This document shows positions 1 through 5,044 of a DNA stretch of 30,206 nucleotides, piece by piece. The notes below the pieces were generated by a model that worked only from the letters and a program-made list of their open reading frames with translations, was not told the origin of the DNA and searched no databases. How positions within the stretch are numbered: position 1 is the first letter of the stretch; every line of letters starts with the position of its first letter. The position numbers and the translations under genes are program-made. This DNA comes from Deltaproteobacteria bacterium (GTDB lineage Bacteria > Desulfobacterota > Desulfobacteria > Desulfobacterales > UBA11574). The stretch is from NCBI GenBank assembly GCA_019313505.1, contig JAFDBA010000033.1:1-30206 (forward strand), written 5' to 3'.

Positions 1-370
1 ATAAAGGCAGGTCTCGAGTGAGCACATATATTGCAATTGTGACCACCAGAAAGGCCATCAAAGATTCCGCAAGAATAATGGAGACAATGCCGGGACCCAT
101 ACGCTTTAAAGAAGCCAGACTCAGCTCGGAACCAATAGTAAATGCAACAAATCCTAAGCCAATCTCCGACAAGAATGATAGCTGTTGAATAACGCCTTCT
201 TCAAAAATATTCAGAATGGATGGTCCGAGAATGATGCCTAACGCCATATAACCGATAATTGTGGGCAAATTGATATGATTTGCCAGGCGACCCACATAGA
301 ATCCGATAATTGTTGCACTCCCCAAAAGAGTCAAAATGGAAAGTTGTAAAAATGAAATGTCGGTTTGCAT
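1..370 (-). CDS. Kef-type cation:proton antiporter, N-terminal part (partial)
   Basis: The frame opens with ATG at 370 and runs off the left edge, so only about 123 N-terminal residues are visible. The translation begins MQTDISFLQLSILTLLGSAT and is strongly hydrophobic, with several membrane segments. It contains GRLANHINLPTIIGYMALGI and, further on, FLSEIGLGFVAFTIGSELSL. This is the usual N-terminal pattern of CPA2-family (Kef/NapA-like) monovalent cation/H+ antiporters, where a GP-type helix and a glycine-rich inward segment form the first half of the transport core. It would act in the inner membrane in K+ or Na+ exchange for protons; the ion cannot be told from this piece. No sigma-54 promoter like those further right is seen upstream. 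A palindrome lies at 421-437. Confidence 0.8.
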   Translation of the reverse strand, partial: MQTDISFLQLSILTLLGSATIIGFYVGRLANHINLPTIIGYMALGIILGPSILNIFEEGVIQQLSFLSEIGLGFVAFTIGSELSLASLKRMGPGIVSIILAESLMAFLVVTIAIYVLTRDLPL

Positions 371-420
371 TTTAAACTCTAATTAAACAGACAGAAAGAA
401 TATTCGCTGAAAATTCAATG

Positions 421-437
421 GGTTAAATTTTTTAACC
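421..437. other. Perfect short palindrome upstream of the antiporter
   Basis: GGTTAAA-TTT-TTTAACC is a 7-bp inverted repeat about 50 bp upstream of the antiporter start codon on the minus strand. It could be an operator or part of a promoter region. It has no T-tract of terminator type beyond its own loop and no second copy was noticed. The rest of 371-566 shows nothing recognisable. Confidence 0.3.
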
Positions 438-566
438 AATCTGGTAACATAATTATTTGCGTATATATCTACCTCTCTGCCGCCTTGTTTTTACCTATTG
501 GTTGTGAATTGTGACCTCAAGGCCACTGTAATAGATCATGAGATGTTTCGTCCGTGGCAATCTTTT

Positions 567-624
567 AAAAAAACCTGGTCCGTTGAGAGCAGTAAAGATC
601 CGGGCCCAAAGGACCAGGATCTTT
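567..624 (-). terminator. Intrinsic terminator downstream of the kinase-like gene, with an overlapping second hairpin
   Basis: Read on the minus strand, CCTGGTCC (618-611) pairs with GGACCAGG (581-574) and is followed at once by seven T (573-567), as in a rho-independent terminator. The loop is long (29 nt). A second inverted repeat, AAAGATCC/GGATCTTT (624-617 with 601-594), overlaps the first arm by two bases, so the two stems exclude each other. The site sits 25-76 bp after the stop of the gene ending at 643. Confidence 0.6.
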
Positions 625-642
625 AGACCGGCTTTGTCCGAA

Positions 643-1386
643 CTAGGAAAGTTCTTCGGCAAACTTTCTTTTAAAGGCCTGTTCGACGATATCCGCAGCA
701 TCTTGGGTGTTTTTGATGTAATCACAATTAATAACCATATCAAACTCATACGGCACGGCATCTTTTTTGCCAAAAGCCTTTTTGAAAAAGCTGCGTTGCT
801 CCTTATCGAGTTGAGGCAATTTGTCAGCAGCTTCTTTTTCTTTCACTTTCAAAATTCTGGCTAACCGCTTAATCCGGTGCTGGTCCGAACAGATAAATCG
901 AACTGCCAGGACTCGGTCTCGCGGCAGGATTAAATGTGTCCCCCTGCCCACAAAAATAGTGGGTTCCAAACCGGCCAGAGAAATCACAACATTAAATAAA
1001 TGCCTGTTGTAATCACTTTTGATAAAAGATTTCTCAGCAAAGAGAAAGGCTGCGAATTCATTTAAAATACCTGGATAACGTTCGTCAAAATAGGAGACTG
1101 TTTTTTGGCTCAATTTTGCCTCTTTGGCTATGTGCTCCAGAAGTTCCCTGTCAACTACCTTATAGTCGATGTTTTTTGCTACAATATCCGCAATTTCCAG
1201 TGCTCCTACCCCAATTTTTCGAGAACAACAGATCGTGGGGTAAATCTCCGGCTCTTTTTCTTTCTTTTTCTTTTCAATAAATTTTTTCTCCAGATCTCGA
1301 AAATGTTTATTGGCCAATTGAGAGCCGGTTGGTCTTTTGTGTGTATACATACCCGGCCTATATTTTATACCTCCGGTTTGTACCAT
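643..1386 (-). CDS. Cytidylate kinase-like family protein
   Basis: A 247-residue soluble protein. After a basic, charged N-terminal extension of about 48 residues it has the fold signature of the cytidylate-kinase-like family (Cytidylate_kin2): a strand and P-loop region at 50-62 (SRKIGVGALEIA), a DRELL motif at 79-83, a VGRGTHLIL strand, an RFICSD segment, and a KKAFGK motif late in the protein. The P-loop is degenerate: GVGALE replaces the usual GSGG or GKS/T, so true CMP kinase activity is doubtful and a regulatory or other phosphotransfer role is possible. The start is fixed by AAGGAGGTG just upstream of ATG 1386. A sigma-54 promoter at 1526-1541 gives a leader of about 130 nt, and a terminator follows. 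It is divergent from the cNMP-domain/dodecin unit and seems to share its regulator. Confidence 0.75.
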   Translation of the reverse strand: MVQTGGIKYRPGMYTHKRPTGSQLANKHFRDLEKKFIEKKKKEKEPEIYPTICCSRKIGVGALEIADIVAKNIDYKVVDRELLEHIAKEAKLSQKTVSYFDERYPGILNEFAAFLFAEKSFIKSDYNRHLFNVVISLAGLEPTIFVGRGTHLILPRDRVLAVRFICSDQHRIKRLARILKVKEKEAADKLPQLDKEQRSFFKKAFGKKDAVPYEFDMVINCDYIKNTQDAADIVEQAFKRKFAEELS

Positions 1387-1525
1387 ACTACACCTCCTTT
1401 TTTTAGGCTTGGGATGAGCTTTTAAAAATCATTTATTTCATATGTTTCCTGTAGGTCTTACAATAAATGATCTTCCCAAATTCTGAGTGTTGAAGAATGG
1501 TAAATATTTTCTAAAATTATCATTC

Positions 1526-1541
1526 TGCAACTATTGTGCCA
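1526..1541 (-). promoter_or_regulatory. Sigma-54 (-24/-12) promoter for the kinase-like gene
   Basis: On the minus strand the sequence is TGGCAC-AATAG-TTGCA, an exact match to the sigma-54 consensus TGGCAC-N5-TTGCW with ten bases between GG and GC. The predicted start of transcription is near 1515. The palindromic site centred at 1655 lies 115 bp upstream of the GG, the same geometry as at four other promoters in this window. Confidence 0.85.
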
Positions 1542-1645
1542 TAGGAGACCGAAAGAAACCTGAATGTAATCTACCTGAAATTACACACTTTTTTACTGTA
1601 AGGATAAAAAGTGACATCATAGATGGTAAAGATACCTGTCTGCTT

Positions 1646-1664
1646 TTTTTACAAATTGTAAAAA
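1646..1664 (-). promoter_or_regulatory. Palindromic enhancer-like site for the minus-strand promoter
   Basis: TTTTTACA-AAT-TGTAAAAA is a perfect palindrome centred at 1655. In the minus orientation it is followed by seven bases and GACA (ending at 1637), as at the other four promoter-proximal sites. It lies 115 bp upstream of the -24 element of the minus-strand sigma-54 promoter and only 38 bp from the plus-strand site centred at 1693. Confidence 0.75.
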
Positions 1665-1684
1665 GAAGCTTCCACCTACCTTGA

Positions 1685-1701
1685 TTTTACAACCTGTAAA
1701 A
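1685..1701 (+). promoter_or_regulatory. Palindromic enhancer-like site for the cNMP/dodecin promoter
   Basis: TTTTACA-ACC-TGTAAAA, centred at 1693, followed by AAGACT and GACA (1708-1711), so TGTAAA-N7-GACA holds exactly. It lies 116 bp upstream of the GG of the sigma-54 promoter at 1808-1823. It is probably the upstream activator site for that promoter. Confidence 0.75.
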
Positions 1702-1767
1702 AAGACTGACACCCATTCATTTCAAATTTTAATCGCCATATTTTTTTAAAACGCTATATCTACATCA

Positions 1768-1780
1768 TATCAGCAGGTTA
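1768..1780 (+). promoter_or_regulatory. Possible IHF site between enhancer and promoter
   Basis: TATCAG-CAGG-TTA matches the IHF consensus WATCAA-N4-TTR with one mismatch. It lies between the enhancer-like site (1693) and the sigma-54 promoter (1808), where DNA bending would be expected. On its own the match is weak evidence. Confidence 0.35.
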
Positions 1781-1807
1781 AATATATGTTTCAAGGAAGT
1801 TTTAATT

Positions 1808-1823
1808 TGGTATGGTTGTTGCT
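1808..1823 (+). promoter_or_regulatory. Sigma-54 promoter for the cNMP-domain/dodecin unit
   Basis: TGGTAT-GGTTG-TTGCT has GG and GC separated by ten bases, as sigma-54 holoenzyme requires. The -24 half deviates from TGGCAC at one to two positions. Predicted transcription start is near 1834, about 70 nt before the ATG at 1905. The enhancer-like palindrome is 116 bp upstream. Confidence 0.75.
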
Positions 1824-1904
1824 TTAAGAAAAGTGGGTGGGTTACGCTCGGATTCTAACCGGAAATAATTCTTAATAACTTTCTCAAAAAAAAGGAGGCT
1901 ATCC

Positions 1905-2387
1905 ATGGCAGAACTTAACGATTTAAAAAAATTCGATACATTTAGTCTGTTTTCAGAAGATCAATTGGCAGAGATTGCGAAAATCACGGAAAAACAAACG
2001 TTCAAAAAGGGAGCTCAGATCTATCAGGAGGGGGATCGAGCCAACCATATTTTTCTGGTTACCAGGGGACTCGTCAGCATGAGAAAGATAGCTCCGGGAG
2101 ATACCATAGGCATCTCCTTTGAATCAAGAGAGAAGGGCGATCTGTTTGGCACTGCCTGTTTCATGAAACCACAGGAGTATACATTGAATTCCGTATGTAT
2201 GGAAGATTCTGAAGTTATGGCGATTGATGCCGATAAATTGTTTGAACTCTTTCAAAAATATCCTGAAATAGGGTATAAATTTATGAAAGAGGTCGCAAAA
2301 ATCTATTTTGAGCGCTATAAAATCGCCAAACGGCAAATTCATGCAATGGTCAAGGCCCCCACAATTATAACCGCTCTGCCGGGATAA
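1905..2387 (+). CDS. Stand-alone cyclic-nucleotide-binding-domain protein
   Basis: A 160-residue protein made almost wholly of a CRP/FNR-type beta-barrel domain: FSLFSEDQLAEIAKITEKQT, then FKKGAQIYQEGDRANHIFLVTRGLVSM at about 34-60, a GDLFGTACFM turn where the phosphate-binding cassette would be, and a final helix. It has no helix-turn-helix, so it is not a CRP-like repressor or activator. The cassette lacks the usual GE..L and the Arg that binds cyclic phosphate, so cAMP or c-di-GMP binding is unproven. The start is set by AAAGGAGG seven bases before the ATG. It is first in a unit with dodecin, behind the sigma-54 promoter at 1808. Its role is probably as a ligand sensor or partner subunit. 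Confidence 0.8.
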   Translation: MAELNDLKKFDTFSLFSEDQLAEIAKITEKQTFKKGAQIYQEGDRANHIFLVTRGLVSMRKIAPGDTIGISFESREKGDLFGTACFMKPQEYTLNSVCMEDSEVMAIDADKLFELFQKYPEIGYKFMKEVAKIYFERYKIAKRQIHAMVKAPTIITALPG

Positions 2388-2511
2388 AAAATTTTGTTGA
2401 CCACGAGGGTAATGGTCTTAAAGGAGATTGTTTTAAAAAACAAAGGCTTAGGAAAAAATATACATTTTACTAAAGCAAATGTTTTTGAATACACAGTAAA
2501 GGAGATCCGGC

Positions 2512-2724
2512 ATGAGCAATAGTACTTATAAAATCATTGAGTTAGTAGGAACAAGCGCCTCTTCTTGGGAGGATGCCGCTAAAAATGCTGTAGAAACAGC
2601 ATCCAAAAGTCTAAAAGATCTTAGAGTCGCGGAAATTACCAAGTTAGACTTAAAGATCGAGAATGGTAAAGTGGCTGCTTATCGTACGAGGGTAAACATT
2701 TCTTTTAAATATGAAAGGGAATAA
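2512..2724 (+). CDS. Dodecin-family protein
   Basis: Seventy residues, the normal dodecin length, with the family's plan of one helix packed on a three-stranded sheet: YKIIELVGTS, SSWEDAAKNAVETASKSL, then AEITKLDLKIENGKVAAYR and VNISFKYE. Dodecins form hollow dodecamers that store or buffer flavins. The position of the tryptophan that stacks on the flavin in studied dodecins (W in the VWAEV-type motif) is occupied by Val39 (LRVAEI), and the following Gln is replaced too. Flavin binding is therefore uncertain although the fold call is firm. An AAAGGAGAT Shine-Dalgarno precedes the ATG. It lies 124 bp after the cNMP-domain gene and before a strong terminator. Confidence 0.88.
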   Translation: MSNSTYKIIELVGTSASSWEDAAKNAVETASKSLKDLRVAEITKLDLKIENGKVAAYRTRVNISFKYERE

Positions 2725-2735
2725 CGAGTCAGTGA

Positions 2736-2775
2736 GGGGCGGGCAACTCAAGTAATTTAGTTGCCTGCCCCTTTT
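2736..2775 (+). terminator. Strong intrinsic terminator after dodecin
   Basis: GGGGCGGGCAACT (2736-2748) pairs along all 13 positions with AGTTGCCTGCCCC (2759-2771), with one G-U pair, around a 10-nt loop. TTTT follows. It starts 11 bp after the dodecin stop and closes the sigma-54 unit that begins at 1834. Confidence 0.85.
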
Positions 2776-2847
2776 CGCTTTAATTCCTTACCGATCGGTT
2801 AGTTATGGGTGCGATTGAATTTAATTTTATAGATACAGGAGAGAAAG

Positions 2848-3297
2848 ATGTATAAAATCATATTGGTTCCATTGGACGGCTCGAAACGAGCTGAGGCAAT
2901 ATTGCCTTATGTGGAAAACCTCGCACTATCTTTAAACACCAAAGTGATTTTTTTTATGGTTGAAGAACCGGCGCTTATGTTGGGATATGATGAGACTATT
3001 GATATGGCAAAATACCATGAAGAACGCAATCATAACAAGAAGCAAATAGAGTCTTATCTCGCCTCTGTTCAGAAGGATTTTCGTGCAAAGGGCATCGTGG
3101 TTCAAACTCTCATCGGCCATGGTCCGGTTACGAAAGCAATCATCGATACTGCCGAAAAAGAAAATGTGGGGCTGGTGGCCATGGCCAGTCACGGCCACGG
3201 CGCTTTGTTAAGGGCATTTTATGGAGGCGTTGCGGCCGGGGTGTTGCAACGTATAGATCGCCCCCTGCTGCTCATTCGTTCACGGAGAGACGGTTAG
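2848..3297 (+). CDS. Universal stress protein, single UspA domain
   Basis: A 149-residue cytoplasmic UspA-fold protein. It opens with KIILVPLDGSKRAEAILPYV, where Asp10 is the usual nucleotide-contacting residue, and ends with ASHGHGALLRAFYGGVAAGVL and RPLLLIRS. The C-terminal ATP-binding loop is modified: the usual G-2X-G-9X-G(S/T) appears as a shorter glycine-rich run with GG where GS is expected, so ATP binding may be weakened. A GGAGAG motif precedes the ATG. It sits after the dodecin terminator and so should have its own promoter. A 10-bp palindrome ACCGATCGGT lies at 2790-2799, but no sigma-54 element is seen in 2776-2847. Confidence 0.88.
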   Translation: MYKIILVPLDGSKRAEAILPYVENLALSLNTKVIFFMVEEPALMLGYDETIDMAKYHEERNHNKKQIESYLASVQKDFRAKGIVVQTLIGHGPVTKAIIDTAEKENVGLVAMASHGHGALLRAFYGGVAAGVLQRIDRPLLLIRSRRDG

Positions 3298-3431
3298 ATT
3301 ATAGGCATGTAATGTGAAAGCAAAAATCCATATTGCATAACGCGAAGGGCGGATTGGGTGGCAAAGCGCAACTATTATTGTCATCAGGAAACGCTTCATG
3401 CAAAATATGGGAAATAGAATTGTCAGTATTT

Positions 3432-3446
3432 TTTACAATGTGGAAA
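3432..3446 (+). promoter_or_regulatory. Second, imperfect copy of the enhancer-like palindrome
   Basis: TTTACA-ATG-TGGAAA differs from the palindrome at one position and lacks the N7-GACA extension. It is centred 61 bp upstream of the perfect site at 3491-3509, so it may be an auxiliary activator site. The stretch 3298-3431 before it holds no gene or other signal that I can see. Confidence 0.45.
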
Positions 3447-3490
3447 GTAGCTTAGGGCGGGTTATAGTAATATGGGATAAAAAATCCTTT

Positions 3491-3509
3491 TTTTTACAAT
3501 TTGTAAAAA
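3491..3509 (+). promoter_or_regulatory. Palindromic enhancer-like site for the tandem USP promoter
   Basis: TTTTTACA-ATT-TGTAAAAA, a perfect palindrome centred at 3500, with GACA at 3515-3518 exactly seven bases after TGTAAA. It is 118 bp upstream of the GG of the sigma-54 promoter at 3617. Confidence 0.75.
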
Positions 3510-3616
3510 TATCTGACAGGCAGAGACACTTTTATTTTAGAAAAACCCTTCATGCATATTATTTAATTTCTAATATTTACTATCTGTTAGAACATCTCAG
3601 TCATTCTTCCCATTTC

Positions 3617-3632
3617 TGGCACAACTGTTGCT
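3617..3632 (+). promoter_or_regulatory. Sigma-54 promoter, consensus match, for the tandem USP gene
   Basis: TGGCAC-AACTG-TTGCT fits the sigma-54 consensus at every defined position. Predicted start is near 3643, giving a long leader of about 200 nt before ATG 3844. That leader contains an arm of the repeat family (3646-3659) and an imperfect hairpin CCCCTACCC/GGGCAGGGG (3710-3718 with 3735-3743). Confidence 0.88.
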
Positions 3633-3645
3633 TTACTACTAATAA

Positions 3646-3659
3646 ACTCGTAAAAAGCC
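3646..3659 (+). repeat. Solitary arm of the palindromic repeat family
   Basis: ACTCGTAAAAAGCC matches the left terminal arm of the repeat at 25962-26082 (ACTCGTAAAAAGTC) at 13 of 14 positions. It begins just after the predicted transcription start of the sigma-54 promoter at 3617. It could be a repeat remnant or a coincidence. Confidence 0.4.
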
Positions 3660-3843
3660 ATTTTGTAATCGGTATTACGCAATTTTTCGAAAAAGATTTA
3701 AATTAACCGCCCCTACCCGGCCTTTCTCCTTGAAGGGCAGGGGAGTGACCGTCTGCCATTGCAAATTCGCCCGCCAGGCAAGGCGAGGAGGGCTTGGGCA
3801 CAAGCGGGCACAGGGGGGTGGGGTGAAGAAGGGAGGTTCAGCG

Positions 3844-4779
3844 ATGAAAAGTCAGACTCAAAAAAAGTTGTTGTTAGCTGTTGACGGATCTGAGGATGCC
3901 TTATGTGCGGTACGGTATGTAAGCAACCTGGCCCCGTTTCATAAAATGAAGGTGGTTCTATTTAATGTTTTCAGCAGCATACCAGAGTCTTATCGGGATC
4001 TTGCCAAAGATCCCCTGTTTGCTCAATCCGCCAGGGAAGTCGAAGCCTGGGAGATGCAAAGAAGAAAAGTGATTCGGGAATACATGGATAAGGCGCAGCA
4101 GATCCTTCTCCGTTCAGGCCTTTCACAAGATTCAGTTACCATAAACATCCATAACAGAAAAAAAGGAATTGCAAGGGACATCATCCAGGAAGCTAAAGAG
4201 GGTTACAGTTGCGTGGTTGTCGGACGAAAAGGCATGAGTACCTATAAAGAGATTGTTGTGGGGAGCGTGGCCACAAAAATCATTGAGAAACTGACTTTTC
4301 TCCCTGTTTTGATGATCGGCAGAATTCCCCTTAATGAAAACATTCTTGTATCATTCGATAGCTCGGAGAATGCCATGCGCGCTGTAGAATATGTGGCAAA
4401 AACACTGGGTGGTTTCGATTTCAACATAACCTTGTTCCATGTCATTAGAGGTGTCAGGTATTTTCAGGCAGAAATCCCGGATCTTTTTTTACCCAAAGTT
4501 CATATTGAAGCTGCTGAGAAGGAAATAAGTTCTGCATTTGATAAAGCAAAACGTTGTTTGACAAACGCAGGATTCAAATCAAATCAAATAACCACCAAAG
4601 TCATTTCAGACGCTCATAGTCGCGCACAAGCGATTGTCCAAGAAGCCAGAACCGGAGATTACGGAACAATCGTTTTAGGCAGAAGAGGGTTGTCCAGGGT
4701 GGAGGAATTTTTTATGGGAAGAGTAAGTAAGAAGGTAATTCAGACGATTAGAAACAGAGCGTTATGGGTGGTGACTTAG
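3844..4779 (+). CDS. Tandem-domain universal stress protein
   Basis: 311 residues with two UspA domains. Domain 1 (about 8-155) opens KKLLLAVDGSEDALCAVRYV and ends VVGRKGMSTYKEIVVGSVAT, a canonical ATP-binding G-2X-G-9X-GS loop. Domain 2 (about 158-311) opens NILVSFDSSENAMRAVEYVA and ends VLGRRGLSRVEEFFMGRVSK, where GR replaces GS, so only the first domain has the full loop. ATG 3844 is preferred to the in-frame upstream start at 3730, because GGGAGG lies nine bases before it and the extra N-terminus would be low-complexity and basic. It is driven by the sigma-54 promoter at 3617 and may be read through into the acyl-CoA synthetase at 5045. Confidence 0.87.
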   Translation: MKSQTQKKLLLAVDGSEDALCAVRYVSNLAPFHKMKVVLFNVFSSIPESYRDLAKDPLFAQSAREVEAWEMQRRKVIREYMDKAQQILLRSGLSQDSVTINIHNRKKGIARDIIQEAKEGYSCVVVGRKGMSTYKEIVVGSVATKIIEKLTFLPVLMIGRIPLNENILVSFDSSENAMRAVEYVAKTLGGFDFNITLFHVIRGVRYFQAEIPDLFLPKVHIEAAEKEISSAFDKAKRCLTNAGFKSNQITTKVISDAHSRAQAIVQEARTGDYGTIVLGRRGLSRVEEFFMGRVSKKVIQTIRNRALWVVT

Positions 4780-4861
4780 TGCTCTAATTAGTAATTTCGA
4801 TGACGTATTTTTGTCAGCACAACTATCCCATATAAGCTGAAGTCCAAAAGTTTGAAGTTTG

Positions 4862-4961
4862 AAGTGCCTAAAGTGAGCTAAAGTTGAGGAACGCGCTTTC
4901 AGCGCGATCAATTATAATTAAAATTGATAGAATACCTTAACTTTATGCACTTTACACTTTT
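4862..4961. repeat. Nested inverted-repeat element between the USP and synthetase genes
   Basis: Imperfect outer arms (4862-4885, AAGTGCCTAAAGTGAGCTAA..., and 4939-4961 in reverse complement) enclose two perfect inner hairpins, CGCGCT-TTC-AGCGCG (4892-4906) and ATCAATT/AATTGAT (4907-4913 with 4922-4928). The left arm also has a short direct repeat, TTTGAAG twice, just before it. The plan is that of a small non-coding palindromic element. It lies in the 265-bp gap and could affect read-through from the sigma-54 unit. Confidence 0.45.
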
Positions 4962-5044
4962 GCATACACAGAATGAATAAACCAAGTTATAAATACGTCA
5001 CCATACTTACGAATACATGTACTTAGGTAAAAGGTTTTTCGATC

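Noticed and set aside
1590..1618. Third candidate enhancer palindrome (TTTTTTACTGTAAG, followed later by TGACA)
   Set aside because: The half-sites are not separated by three bases and TGACA is not at N7, so it fits the motif only loosely. It is better described as an inverted repeat CACTTTTT/AAAAAGTG.
1487..1684. Open frame of 65 codons in the divergent control region
   Set aside because: It overlaps the sigma-54 promoter and the enhancer-like site, with no Shine-Dalgarno and no motif.
3398..3706. Open frame of 102 codons over the sigma-54 control region
   Set aside because: It spans enhancer and promoter elements, starts upstream of the predicted transcription start and has a low-complexity, Phe/His-rich translation.
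3730..3843. N-terminal extension of the tandem USP from an upstream start
   Set aside because: It would add 38 basic, low-complexity residues before a good Shine-Dalgarno and the normal UspA start at 3844.
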